NCBI GenBank assembly: GCA_002288455.1
Contig: NEUS01000042.1
Span: 1-32,185, forward strand
DNA from: Opitutia bacterium Tous-C1TDCM
Lineage (GTDB): Bacteria > Verrucomicrobiota > Verrucomicrobiia > Opitutales > Opitutaceae
Direction of reading: 5' to 3'
DNA: 32,185 bases
Shown: piece after piece, positions 15,435 through 23,477 of the stretch
How positions within the stretch are numbered: the stretch's first letter is position 1
Layout of the letters: every line of letters begins with the position of its first letter
Notes under the pieces: generated by a model
The model's input: the letters and a program-made list of their open reading frames with translations, nothing else
What the model was told of the DNA's origin: nothing
Databases searched by the model: none
Position numbers and translations under genes: made by a program

Positions 15435-16352
15435 TCAGGGAGCGGCCGGCGCGGGCGCGGGGCCGGGCGCGTAGGCGTAACGGTTTTTCAAGTACACGAG
15501 CAGCGCGTCGCCGGCGGCGCGGGCGAAGGCGGCGCGGTTTTCCCCGGTGTCGCGCACGCCGGGGCGGTGGCATTCGATCTGGAGCCCGTCGACCTTGGTC
15601 GTGGCGGGATCGGCGGCGTGGCGGCGCACCGTGTAGCCGCCGGCGAAGAACGGGTTTTGGCCTGGCTGCGGTTCCTGCGGGCTCGGGACGGCGCGGTAGC
15701 CGCGCTGGGCGAAGAGATCGCCGAGGCTGCCGGGGCCGCGGATGAGGGCGGCGCCGCTGCCGCCGGAGCGGGCGTGCAGGTCGCGCAGCGTGCTCAGTTT
15801 GACGAGTTCGGAGGTGTCGAAGGCGGCGTCGCTTTGGTTGAGCTGGGCGGCGGCGAGGGCGTAGCCGAGTTCGAGGCGGGGGATGGGGTGGGCGTGGCCG
15901 TGGACGTCGACGAGGAATGCGAAACCGTGCCGGGCGACCGCGGCGGCGAGGGCGCCGGCGATCGTGGCGTGGTACTCGTGCCAGGTTTTCTCCGCGACGG
16001 CGGAGCCTTGGGCGGCTTCGGCGAGTTCGCGGTTGGGGTCGAGCTTGCGGCGGTGCAGGTGGCTGATGACGACGTGGGCGTGGCGGCCGGTGCGGGCGAG
16101 GAGGTCGGCGTGGAGGGCGCGGGCGAGTTCCTGGGTGTTGGCGTCGGCGTCGGTGACGCCGGAGGTGCGGTCGGGGATCGACTCCGGCCGGAGGCGGCCG
16201 CCGTGCGGGGCAGAGAAGACGAGCGGAAGTTCGCCGGCGAGGTACTCGACGTAGCGCTCGGAGCCGAAGTAGGCTTGGCCGGGGATCTTGGTTGCGGCGG
16301 CGCGGGCCGCGGCGGCGAGCACGGCGGCGACGAGGAAACGGCGGCGGTTCAC
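15435..16352 (-). CDS. Tat-exported N-formylglutamate amidohydrolase-like protein
   Basis: A 305-residue protein starting with GTG at 16352, which overlaps the upstream kinase stop as GTGA. The N-terminus has a twin-arginine-like signal (NRRRFLVAAVLAAAARAAA). The mature part resembles the N-formylglutamate amidohydrolase family of metal-dependent amidases: FSAPHGG (46-52), HLHRRKLDPNRE (98-109) and FLVDVHGHAHPI (146-157) supply the expected His, Arg and Asp positions. The family hydrolyses N-formylglutamate in histidine breakdown, but no hut genes are nearby and the export signal points to an extracytoplasmic substrate. The true substrate is unknown. Confidence 0.82.
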   Translation of the reverse strand: MNRRRFLVAAVLAAAARAAATKIPGQAYFGSERYVEYLAGELPLVFSAPHGGRLRPESIPDRTSGVTDADANTQELARALHADLLARTGRHAHVVISHLHRRKLDPNRELAEAAQGSAVAEKTWHEYHATIAGALAAAVARHGFAFLVDVHGHAHPIPRLELGYALAAAQLNQSDAAFDTSELVKLSTLRDLHARSGGSGAALIRGPGSLGDLFAQRGYRAVPSPQEPQPGQNPFFAGGYTVRRHAADPATTKVDGLQIECHRPGVRDTGENRAAFARAAGDALLVYLKNRYAYAPGPAPAPAAP

Positions 16353-17245
16353 GGGGCGCGGGCGACGAGGCGGCGGACGCCTTCGATCGGGGCTTCGGTC
16401 ACGGGAACGAGCGGCAAGGGGGAGCGCGGGGCGAGGGCGGTGCGCACGATCTCGTGCGTGACGATCGGGCCGCTGAGACCGGCGGGCAGGGTGTCGAGGG
16501 CGGTGCCGGGGAAGAGTTTCGCCGCGACCTGGAGGGCGAGCGCGAGCAGTTCGCCGACGGAATCGAGGACGAGCTGGTGGGCGGTGTGGTCGCCTTCGCT
16601 GGCGAGGCGGAGGAGGGCAGGGGCGAGGCCGGCGATCTGGCGGTTGGGCTCGGCGTGTTGGTAGAAAAACCGCGTGATCGCGGCGGCATCGGCGGCGTCG
16701 CCAAGCTGCGTGTGGTCGCGGACGACGGGGCCGAGGCGGGAGGGAGGGGCCCAGCCTTGGAATTCGAGCAGGGCGCGGCCGATGGCGCGGCGGCCGAGGT
16801 CGTAGCCGCTGCCGGGATCGCCGAAGCGCCAGCCGATGCCGCCGGCGTAGTGGACGGTGCCGTCGGGCGCGCGCGCCGCGACAAAGGAGCCGGTGCCGCC
16901 GTGGAGGACGAGGCCGGGCCGGCCGTGGGTGGCGAGTTCGAGGACGGGATGCGAGTCGTCGGCGGTGAAGACGCGGCCGAAGCCCGCGAGGGTGGCGCCG
17001 GTTTCGCGCCACCAGGCGCGGTTGCCGGCGGCGTAGATGTGGGTGTGCGTGACGACGGGCGCGGGGCCGAGGGGGGCGATCAGGCGGCAGAGGGCGTCGG
17101 AGACGGTGAGGCGCGCCTGTTCGGGGCCGGCGACGTTGGGGTTGCAGCCGGGGGCGAGGTGGCGGCCGACGACGGCGCCCGTCTCATCGATCAGGATACA
17201 CTCGGTTTTGGTGCCGCCGCCGTCGACGCCGATTCTATAGGTCAT
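16349..17245 (-). CDS. BadF/BadG/BcrA/BcrD-type ATPase, amino-sugar kinase-like
   Basis: A 298-residue ASKHA-fold kinase. The phosphate-1 loop is IGVDGGGTKTE (5-15). The candidate catalytic Asp is in FTADDSHP (93-100). Phosphate-2 is LHGGTGS (114-120), and GGIGWRFGDPGSGYDLGRRA (135-154) is the signature that follows in N-acetylglucosamine-kinase-type BadF proteins, as in mammalian NAGK and clostridial MurK. It likely phosphorylates GlcNAc, MurNAc or a related sugar with ATP in the cytoplasm. It overlaps the amidohydrolase gene by 4 bp and lies 98 bp downstream of the SIS gene across a 9-nt repeat array. Confidence 0.9.
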   Translation of the reverse strand: MTYRIGVDGGGTKTECILIDETGAVVGRHLAPGCNPNVAGPEQARLTVSDALCRLIAPLGPAPVVTHTHIYAAGNRAWWRETGATLAGFGRVFTADDSHPVLELATHGRPGLVLHGGTGSFVAARAPDGTVHYAGGIGWRFGDPGSGYDLGRRAIGRALLEFQGWAPPSRLGPVVRDHTQLGDAADAAAITRFFYQHAEPNRQIAGLAPALLRLASEGDHTAHQLVLDSVGELLALALQVAAKLFPGTALDTLPAGLSGPIVTHEIVRTALAPRSPLPLVPVTEAPIEGVRRLVARAP

Positions 17246-17274
17246 GGGGGGAGGGATGCGCGGTCCGGCGGGCT

Positions 17275-17328
17275 ATGGGTCGGATGGGACCTATGGGTCG
17301 GATGGGACCTATGGGACGGATGGGACGG
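17275..17328. repeat. 9-nt repeat array (ATGGGTCGG/ATGGGACCT/ATGGGACGG)
   Basis: Six consecutive 9-mers lie between the BadF start and the SIS stop. The first four alternate ATGGGTCGG and ATGGGACCT, forming an 18-nt higher-order unit, and the last two are ATGGGACGG. It is the longest of three such arrays in the window. Confidence 0.9.
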
Positions 17329-17343
17329 ATAGGGGGCTGCGGC

Positions 17344-18072
17344 TCAGGCGAGCTGTTTGCTCAGGCGGTGTTTGTACTTCGCGCCGACGGCGCGGTTGTG
17401 GTCGATGGCGCCGGGGATGTTTTGGCTGCGGAGGACGGGGAGGGGGTGGCCGTTGGTTTTGAGCCATTCCATGACGGAGAGCATGAGCCAATTCAGCAGC
17501 GAGGAGCCGATGAAGGTGCTGGTGGGGCCGGTGGCGATGTCGGGGGTGAGCTGCATGACCGTGTCGCCGGGGACGCCGCCGTTATCGAGGACGTAGTCGG
17601 CGAGGGCGTGGAGGTTTTTCCCGCCGGGGTGGACGGTTTTGGCGGTGGTGGACATCGCGAGGGAGCAGAGGGCGACGACGATGCAGCCTTTCTTCTTGGC
17701 GTGGAGGGCGACCTCGAGGGGGGAGGAATTTTTGCCGGAGTTGGAGATGACGATGACGACCTCGCCGGCGCGGAGTTCGTACTGGCGGTCGTAGCGGGCG
17801 ACGAGGGCGGTGCCGTAGCCGACGAGGTTTTCGATGAAGCCGGCGGTGGGATCGTTGATGCTCGTGATGCAGACGAGGCCGCCGGCGCGGCCGACGATCT
17901 CGCGGGCGATGATCTCGCTGTGGCCGGAGCCGAAGGTATGGATGACCTCGCCGCGGGCGACGGAGGCGCCGAGAACGGGCGCGAGGGCGGCGATCGTGGC
18001 GGCGTTTTGCTCGCGGGCGGCGGCGAGGAGCGCGAGGGAGCGGTCGTAGTAGGCGGTGGCGAGCGGAGACAT
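17344..18072 (-). CDS. SIS-domain protein, UPF0309-type
   Basis: A 242-residue sugar-isomerase-domain protein. HTFGSGHSEIIAREIVGRAGGL (45-66) and VVIVISNSGKNSSPLEVA (105-122) are the sugar-phosphate-binding loops, matching the UPF0309 group of SIS proteins in length and pattern. SIS proteins isomerise or cleave phosphosugars. Next to a BadF-type kinase, a role downstream of amino-sugar phosphorylation, comparable to a MurNAc-6-P etherase, is plausible but not shown; it is not a standard MurQ. The ATG at 18072 is supported by the divergent repeat-bearing spacer just upstream. Confidence 0.88.
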   Translation of the reverse strand: MSPLATAYYDRSLALLAAAREQNAATIAALAPVLGASVARGEVIHTFGSGHSEIIAREIVGRAGGLVCITSINDPTAGFIENLVGYGTALVARYDRQYELRAGEVVIVISNSGKNSSPLEVALHAKKKGCIVVALCSLAMSTTAKTVHPGGKNLHALADYVLDNGGVPGDTVMQLTPDIATGPTSTFIGSSLLNWLMLSVMEWLKTNGHPLPVLRSQNIPGAIDHNRAVGAKYKHRLSKQLA

Positions 18073-18151
18073 GTGCCGAGCAAGGCGGAAGCGGTGCGGC
18101 GCGGGAAGGCAGAAAACGGCGGGTGGGCGGAGCGCAACGGCGCGGGCGGGG

Positions 18152-18176
18152 CAAAGTAACCCAATAGGTTACTTTG
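18152..18176. repeat. Dispersed 25-bp interrupted palindrome, copy 2
   Basis: Perfect arms CAAAGTAACC (18152-18161) and GGTTACTTTG (18167-18176) surround CAATA. It sits 80 bp upstream of the SIS gene in the divergent spacer 18073-18355 and is a full match to copy 1 in inverted orientation. Confidence 0.85.
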
Positions 18177-18254
18177 CGGGCAGGTGGGCGCACGGAGGAG
18201 CCGGGTCGGGATCGGCCGGTCGGGAAGGAACGGGGAGCGGGCGGCGGCCGGTAG

Positions 18255-18279
18255 AAAGGTAACCCAATAGGTTACTTTG
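18255..18279. repeat. Dispersed 25-bp interrupted palindrome, copy 3
   Basis: The right arm GGTTACTTTG (18270-18279) and spacer CAATA are identical to copy 2; the left arm has two changes (AAAGGTAACC). The 103-bp offset from copy 2 and the position about 77 bp upstream of the VOC gene allow a role in controlling the divergent genes. The rest of the 283-bp spacer is GC-rich without recognisable promoters. Confidence 0.8.
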
Positions 18280-18355
18280 CCGCGGGGGCGTTTCAGGGGG
18301 AGGAGCGGCGAGGGGGCGGCTCGACAAGGGGGGCGCGGGCTGGCACGACGGCGCC

Positions 18356-18814
18356 ATGATTCGCGGTGTCGACCATCTCAATCTTGTCGTGGCGGACTTG
18401 GCGCGGTCGGTGGCGTTTTACACCGAGGTGCTCGGGTTCGAGAAAACGCACGACGTTTTCATGGAGGGCGAGTGGATCGACCGGATTGTCGGGTTGCGCG
18501 GGGTGAAGGGGCGCGTCGCGTTTGTCGTGCCGCCGGGGGGCGGGCTGAGGCTTGAACTTTTGCAGTACGATGCGCCGGTCGGGACGGCGCGGCCGGAAAA
18601 CTCGGCACCGAATACCTTGGGGTTGCGGCATTTTGCGCTGCGGGTGGACGACATGGCGGCGACGGTGGCGAAATTGAAGGCGGCGGGCGTGAGGTTGTTC
18701 AGCGAGCCGGTGACGGTGCCGGCCGGCGTGGTGAAGTTTGCGGCGGGGGACAAGACGCTCGTCTATTTTTTGGACCCGGACGGGGTGATTGTGGAATTGG
18801 CGGAGTACGCATGA
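18356..18814 (+). CDS. VOC-family (glyoxalase/dioxygenase superfamily) protein
   Basis: A 152-residue protein formed by two beta-alpha-beta-beta-beta modules. The metal ligands expected for the vicinal-oxygen-chelate fold are present: His7 (VDHLNLVV), Glu67 (RLELLQY), His92 (LRHFALRV) and Glu147 (VIVELAEYA). This set fits lactoylglutathione lyase or methylmalonyl-CoA epimerase-like enzymes. The actual substrate cannot be told. Its stop overlaps the start of the TIR gene as ATGA, so the two are translated together. Confidence 0.92.
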   Translation: MIRGVDHLNLVVADLARSVAFYTEVLGFEKTHDVFMEGEWIDRIVGLRGVKGRVAFVVPPGGGLRLELLQYDAPVGTARPENSAPNTLGLRHFALRVDDMAATVAKLKAAGVRLFSEPVTVPAGVVKFAAGDKTLVYFLDPDGVIVELAEYA

Positions 18815-20706
18815 GCGGGGGCGGCAAAGCGGTTTTCCTGAGTTATGCGTCGCAGGATGCGGCGGCGGCGGAGCGCATCTGTGCGGCGCTGCGGTCGGCC
18901 GGCGTGGAGGTGTGGTTTGATCGCGACGAATTGGTCGGGGGCGATGCGTGGGATGCGAAGATCCGCAAGCAGATCAAGGAATGCGGGCTCTTCATGCCGT
19001 TGATCTCGGCGAACACAGATGCGCGGGCGGAGGGGTATTTCCGGCTCGAGTGGAAATTGGCGGTCGATCGCTCGCACCTGATGGCGGACGACGTGCCGTT
19101 TTTGCTGCCGCTGGTGCTGGGCGAAACGGCGGAAGCGTCGGCGCGGGTGCCGGACCGATTCCGTGAAGTACAATGGACGCGGATACGGCTGGAGGAGACG
19201 CCGGCGGAGTTGGCGCGGCGGGTGGCGGGTTTGCTGAGCGGCACGGTGCCGGCTCCCGTCGCCCGGGTGGCGGCGGCGACGCTGGGCGGCGCGGAAAATC
19301 CGGCGGCCAAGGCGACGTCGAAGGCCGCGTGGATCGGCTATGCGTGGGCGGGCGTGGGCATCGTGTTTGCGTTGGTGTATGCGGTGCGGCCGATGTGGCA
19401 GACGCGCGAGAAACGCAGCCGCGAGCCGGTGCCGGCCGCGGCGGCGACGCTGTCGGCCGGGCCCGCGGTGCCGGCGGCGGCCGGGTGGCCGCGGGATCCG
19501 GAGTTGAGGCGGGCGATGGCGTTGCTCGACAGTCTGGAATCGACGCGGGAGGATTTCCGGTTGGCGGAGGACATCGCGATGCGGGCGGCGGAGAAGGCGC
19601 CGTCGGATCCGGAGGCGGCGACGGTGGCGGCGCGGGTGCAGAGCGGGTTCTTGCTGAGGAATTTCGATTTCCAGGCGGAGCGCACGACCTTGGCGAAGCG
19701 CTTCGGCGAACGGGCGGTGCAATTGGCGCCGGAGCAGCCGGATGCGTTGATGGCTTTGGCGGTTTTCCTGACGAGCCGCGGCGGCGATCCGGCGCGGGCG
19801 GAGACTTTGCTGCGGCGGGCGATCGCGTTGGCGCCGGACCGGCCGGACCTCGGCCGGAGCCTGGTGCGGGCGATGGAGGCGCAGCCGGGCAGGCAGGCGG
19901 AGGCGTTGGCGGAGATGGAAAAATGGGGGGCGCGTTTTCCGGACGACGCGCTGACGCGGTACGAACTTTCGATCATGTACCGCGTGCGTTGGCGGCCGGC
20001 GGACTTCGAGCGGGAGCTCGACGCCGTGCTGGCGATCACCCCGCTGCCGAACGCGTTGAACTGGAAGGCGCGGGCGGCGCTGGGGCGCGGCGATTTGGCG
20101 GAGATGCGGCGTTGGCTGGACCGGGTGCCGGCGCGGGCGCGGGCGGAGGAGCGAACGGTGACGTCGGCGGTGGTGTATGCGACGCTGAGCGGCGACGCGG
20201 CCTACGGGTTGGCGGCGTTGCAGACCTTTGCGGAGCCCTGGTTTTACGATGCCAACAACTACAGCGGGCCGGCGGCGTTGCCGCGGGCGGAATTGCTGGT
20301 GCGGCAAGGGAGGCCGGGTCAGGCCCGGACGCAGTACGAGGCGGCGTGGGCGGAGATCAACCGGCGGAAGGCGGAGAATCCGGGCGATACGACCGGCCGG
20401 CTCGCCGAGGTGTGGACCTTGCTCGGGCTGGGCCGGAAGGACGAGGCGTTGGCGCTGCACCGGGTGGCGATGGAGTCGCGGTGGCGGCCGCACCGCGTGC
20501 CGGCGATGGCGAGTTGGACCTTCGACTCGATCCCGCGGGCCTTGCTGGTGGGCGACCGGGCCGGGGCGCTCGAGCTGATGCGCGAGGCGGGGGCGGACCC
20601 GGAGAACGTGCGGACCCTGCGGCTGCGCCTGCAATGGGATGCGCGGATGGAGCCTTTCCGGAAGGATCCGGAGATTGTGGGGGTGGTGGGGGCGGGGGTG
20701 GAGTGA
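18811..20706 (+). CDS. TIR-domain protein with membrane segment and TPR-like region
   Basis: A 631-residue protein. The TIR domain covers about 5-145: KAVFLSYASQD (6-16, box 1), GVEVWFDRDEL (31-41, box 2) and ISANTDARAEGYFRLEWKLA (65-84). Glu80 falls where TIR NADases have their catalytic Glu. A single transmembrane helix lies at about 173-192. The remaining 225-631 is helical with TPR-like units such as PEQPDALMALAVFLTSRGGDPARAETLLRRAIALAPDRPDLG. The order fits a membrane-anchored TIR-TPR signalling or effector protein; the TIR end would be cytoplasmic and the TPR end external or periplasmic by simple topology. Whether it cleaves NAD is not known. The VOC gene overlaps it by 4 bp. Confidence 0.9.
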   Translation: MSGGGKAVFLSYASQDAAAAERICAALRSAGVEVWFDRDELVGGDAWDAKIRKQIKECGLFMPLISANTDARAEGYFRLEWKLAVDRSHLMADDVPFLLPLVLGETAEASARVPDRFREVQWTRIRLEETPAELARRVAGLLSGTVPAPVARVAAATLGGAENPAAKATSKAAWIGYAWAGVGIVFALVYAVRPMWQTREKRSREPVPAAAATLSAGPAVPAAAGWPRDPELRRAMALLDSLESTREDFRLAEDIAMRAAEKAPSDPEAATVAARVQSGFLLRNFDFQAERTTLAKRFGERAVQLAPEQPDALMALAVFLTSRGGDPARAETLLRRAIALAPDRPDLGRSLVRAMEAQPGRQAEALAEMEKWGARFPDDALTRYELSIMYRVRWRPADFERELDAVLAITPLPNALNWKARAALGRGDLAEMRRWLDRVPARARAEERTVTSAVVYATLSGDAAYGLAALQTFAEPWFYDANNYSGPAALPRAELLVRQGRPGQARTQYEAAWAEINRRKAENPGDTTGRLAEVWTLLGLGRKDEALALHRVAMESRWRPHRVPAMASWTFDSIPRALLVGDRAGALELMREAGADPENVRTLRLRLQWDARMEPFRKDPEIVGVVGAGVE

Positions 20707-20711
20707 GGGGG
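20679..20711 (+). other. Putative G-quadruplex motif at the end of the TIR-TPR gene
   Basis: Five-base G-runs at 20679-20683, 20688-20692, 20694-20698 and 20707-20711 with short loops overlap the stop codon. They are on the coding strand and so also in the mRNA. The last loop is 8 nt, slightly over the usual limit. Confidence 0.35.
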
Positions 20712-20834
20712 CCTATAGTATAGGACCCATGGGACGGATGCGACTGATGGGACGGATAGGCTGAGGCGCGGGCCGAGGTGCGGGAGCGGCGGGATGGGGA
20801 AATCCGAAATCCGCATTCCGCGATCCGCACTTAT
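20707..20834. repeat. Convergent spacer: palindrome, 9-nt array, heptad array
   Basis: This 128-bp convergent spacer has three layers: a 13-nt palindrome CCTATA-G-TATAGG (20712-20724), three 9-mers ATGGGACGG/ATGCGACTG/ATGGGACGG (20729-20755), and a GMRATYC-type heptad array (about 20797-20828) that matches the one at position 1. No terminator with a T-tract is seen. Confidence 0.75.
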
Positions 20835-21746
20835 CTAAGTTTCCCAGCGGCCGTAGATGCCGCAGGGGAGGACTTTGCCGTCGCGCTGGATGGGGAGGCC
20901 GACTTCGCCGGCGGTGATGGCGCCGCCGCGGCCGTGGAGGAGTTCGGCGAGGAGGTTGGCCACGACGGTGGGCGAGAGGCGGGCGGTGTACGCGTTGATC
21001 AGAAAGAAGAGCGGTTGGTCCGAGAGCAGGGCGCGACACTCGGTGAGCAGTTCCCAAAGGTGCTCCTCGAGTTTCCACATTTCGCCGGTGGCGCCGCGGC
21101 CGTAGGTGGGCGGGTCCATGATGATGGCGTCGTATTTGCGGCCGCGCTTGAGTTCGCGGCGGGCGAATTTGAGGCAGTCGTCGGTGAGGTAGCGGATGGG
21201 GGCGGCGGCGAGGCCGCTGAGGGCGGCGTTGTCGCGGCACCACTTGACCATGCCTTCGGCGGCATCGACGTGGCAGACGCTGGCGCCGGCTTTGGCGGCG
21301 GCGACGGAGGCGGCGCCGGTGTAGCCGAAGAGGTTGAGGACGTTGACCTCGCGGCCGGCGGCGCGGGCGGCTTTGATTTTGGCGGAGAACCATTCCCAGT
21401 TCACGGCCTGTTCGGGGAAGAGGCCGGTGTGTTTGAACGAGGTGGGGTGGATCTTGAAGGTGAGGCCGAGGGAATCGTACTTCAGGTGCCAGGAATCGGG
21501 GAGGGGGCGGCGGAATTCCCATTTGCCGCCGCCTTGTTCGCTGCGGTGGTAGAAGCCGTCCCAGTTTTGCCAGCGGGCGCCGGGGGCCTGGCCGTGGCGG
21601 GGCCAGATGATCTGCGGGTCGGGGCGCACGAGGGTGTACTCGCCCCAGCGCTCCTGCTTCATGCCGTCGCCGCATTCGATCACTTGGTAGTCGCGCCAGC
21701 GGTCGGCGACGATCAGGGCGGGGCGTTGGACGGAGGCGGCGGACAT
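20835..21746 (-). CDS. Class I SAM-dependent rRNA-type methyltransferase
   Basis: A 303-residue cytoplasmic methyltransferase of the RlmI/RlmK-like group. The N-terminal third (to about 125) carries WDGFYHRSE and FKIHPTSFKHTGLFPEQAVNW, characteristic of this group. Motif I is VLNLFGYTGAAS (136-147), the SAM-ribose acidic residue is D161 and motif IV is DPPTYGRG (211-218), close to that of base methyltransferases acting on N or C atoms of 23S rRNA. The ATG at 21746 is preferred over the in-frame ATG at 21761. It is monocistronic, convergent with the TIR gene and divergent from the DUF481 gene. Confidence 0.87.
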   Translation of the reverse strand: MSAASVQRPALIVADRWRDYQVIECGDGMKQERWGEYTLVRPDPQIIWPRHGQAPGARWQNWDGFYHRSEQGGGKWEFRRPLPDSWHLKYDSLGLTFKIHPTSFKHTGLFPEQAVNWEWFSAKIKAARAAGREVNVLNLFGYTGAASVAAAKAGASVCHVDAAEGMVKWCRDNAALSGLAAAPIRYLTDDCLKFARRELKRGRKYDAIIMDPPTYGRGATGEMWKLEEHLWELLTECRALLSDQPLFFLINAYTARLSPTVVANLLAELLHGRGGAITAGEVGLPIQRDGKVLPCGIYGRWET

Positions 21747-21899
21747 GCGCGGGCGAGGCAAGGGCGGGGGCGCGGGGCTGTCGAGACGGGGATTGCGCGG
21801 CGGCCGTTCCGGGGTGGGAAACGAGGCGGTCCTGCGCGGCCGGCGGCATTGACTTGGCGGAGCGTTCTCCGTTGGGTTGGGGGTTTATACCTACCCATC

Positions 21900-22940
21900 A
21901 TGACCACAAAATCCCTCCTGCGCACCCTGTGCGCGCTCTGTTTTGCCGGTTTTGCTTCGGCCGCTCTGGCGGACGTCGTTGAAACCAAAAACGGGGCCCG
22001 CATCGTCGGCAAAATCACCGGCATTCATGCCGGTACCGTGACCATCGACACCGATTTCGCCGGTTCGCTGAGCATCAAGCAGGCGGAAGTGACGAGCATC
22101 ACGACGGACGCGCCGCTGACGGTGCGCCTGGCGAGTGGCACGCGGATCGAGGGCAAGATCGCCGGCGGCGGCGGCGGCGAGATCAAGATCGCGGGCAGCG
22201 ACGGCACCATCTCGACGACCGTCGCCAAGGTGGCGTCGTCCTGGGCCGGCGGCGGCAAGGATCCGGAGCTGGCGGCGATGGAGCGGAGTTGGGCGTACGA
22301 GGCCGCGATCGACGTGACGGGCAAGAACGGCAACAAGGAGCAACTCGGCACGGCGGCCTCGGTCCGCGCGATCCTGCGCACGAAGCAGGACACGTTGCAG
22401 TTCTACACGGCTTACGACCGCCAGGTGACGGACAGCCAGAAGTCGGCCGACCAGTTCAAGGCGGGCGTGGACTACCAGAACAATTTCTCGGGCAAGACCT
22501 CGTGGTATGTGCGTGAAGAAGGCGGCTTCGACCGGGTGAAGGACATCGAGCTCTACAACGTGGCGGCGGCCGGTTTCGGTTACGACGTGATCAAGGCGGC
22601 GAACCAGACGCTGACGACCCGAGGCGGTCTCTCGTTCCGCTATGAAGGTTACCGCAACCCGCTCACGACAGACGTGAAGAGCGCCGGTCTCGATTTCGGT
22701 TTGGCGCACGAGCTGACGCTGCCGGGTTCGAAGCTCGTCAACCGCGTGTCGATCGTCCCGACCTTCGAGGACTTCGGCAACTACCGCGCGTTTCACGAAT
22801 CGTTCTACGAGATCCCGCTCGCCAACCCGAGCTGGAAGATCCGTTTCGGCGTGAGCAACGACTACAACAGCGAGCCCGGTCGCGGGGTCGAAAAGATGGA
22901 TACGGCTTACTTCACCCGGCTGGTGCTGAATTGGCGCTGA
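21900..22940 (+). CDS. DUF481 outer-membrane protein
   Basis: A 346-residue exported protein. A clean signal peptide ends near residue 24 (ALA-DVVE). Residues 25 to about 110 form beta-rich units (VVETKNGARIVGKITGI, LTVRLASGTRIEGKIAG), and from about 125 to 346 come alternating strands typical of the DUF481 (salt-induced outer-membrane protein) barrel, ending in the aromatic-containing LVLNWR. It probably spans the outer membrane; function is unknown. The spacer upstream has TTGACT (21849-21854) and TTTATA (21884-21889), but they are 29 bp apart, too far for a standard promoter. The stop codon is part of a long hairpin. Confidence 0.85.
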   Translation: MTTKSLLRTLCALCFAGFASAALADVVETKNGARIVGKITGIHAGTVTIDTDFAGSLSIKQAEVTSITTDAPLTVRLASGTRIEGKIAGGGGGEIKIAGSDGTISTTVAKVASSWAGGGKDPELAAMERSWAYEAAIDVTGKNGNKEQLGTAASVRAILRTKQDTLQFYTAYDRQVTDSQKSADQFKAGVDYQNNFSGKTSWYVREEGGFDRVKDIELYNVAAAGFGYDVIKAANQTLTTRGGLSFRYEGYRNPLTTDVKSAGLDFGLAHELTLPGSKLVNRVSIVPTFEDFGNYRAFHESFYEIPLANPSWKIRFGVSNDYNSEPGRGVEKMDTAYFTRLVLNWR

Positions 22941-22961
22941 GCGCCGAAGGCGCTCAGCGCC
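22933..22961 (+). terminator. Perfect 13-bp hairpin spanning the DUF481 stop codon
   Basis: Arms GGCGCTGAGCGCC (22933-22945) and GGCGCTCAGCGCC (22949-22961) pair perfectly over a GAA loop. The TGA stop is inside the left arm. No T-tract follows, so it is more likely an mRNA-stabilising or ribosome-slowing structure than a terminator. Confidence 0.6.
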
Positions 22962-23029
22962 GGTTGAAAGTTGAAAGCTGAAGGTTGAAAGATCGGGCGG
23001 CGGAAACGAACCCGCCCGAGTCGATTTCC

Positions 23030-23059
23030 AAGGCGTGTCCTCCGGGGCGCGCCTTTTTT
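23030..23059 (+). terminator. Rho-independent terminator of the DUF481 gene
   Basis: An 11-bp stem (23030-23040 with 23045-23055, including two G-T pairs) closes a TCCG loop and runs into a six-base T-tract (23054-23059). It is 90 bp after the stop codon. An additional 8-bp hairpin (TCGGGCGG 22993-23000 with CCGCCCGA 23012-23019) lies in between. Confidence 0.8.
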
Positions 23060-23094
23060 GCGGCCGCTTGGTTTGAACCACGGAGGGGGCGGAG

Positions 23095-23460
23095 GGTGCG
23101 GAAACCGGAATGCGGAGACCGGAAACCGGAGAGGCGGAAAAGGAGAAACGGGGAAGGAAGAAAGGCGGGGGACAGGATCAACAGGACGGAGGGTGCGGAG
23201 GAACAGGAAGACGGAAGGGGAGAAGATCGGGAAAGCGGGAAATTGGAAAAACGGGAAACGGCGGGAGGCGGAAGGGGTGGAAAAGTAGAAACGCGGGGAA
23301 AGAAGAAGGAAGAAACCGGAGGCGGGAGGCGGATTCGCTGACGCACCGCACGCTGGTCCCGAAACTCCGAACTCCGAACCCTGAACTCCAAACCTTATCT
23401 TCGTCCGCGAGTCTCCGGGACCCAAAACCCAAAACGCAGAATTCAAAACCGACGCCGCAA
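23095..23460. repeat. Long heptad and polypurine region
   Basis: Most of the 537-bp spacer 22941-23477 is repeat. After TTGAAAG heptads at 22962-22990 and the terminator, 23100-23335 is a purine-rich plus strand of GGAAACC and GGAGACC units with a second copy of the 27-nt purine cassette (23297-23323). At about 23350 the orientation flips to pyrimidine-type heptads (CTCCGAA, CCTGAAC, ACCCAAA). No gene was found. Confidence 0.75.
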
Positions 23461-23477
23461 AGCGGCGTCCGCCGGCT

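Noticed and set aside
21849-21889. Sigma-70 promoter of the DUF481 gene (TTGACT and TTTATA)
   Set aside because: The hexamers are 29 bp apart, far beyond the 16-18 bp needed; each may belong to a different element.
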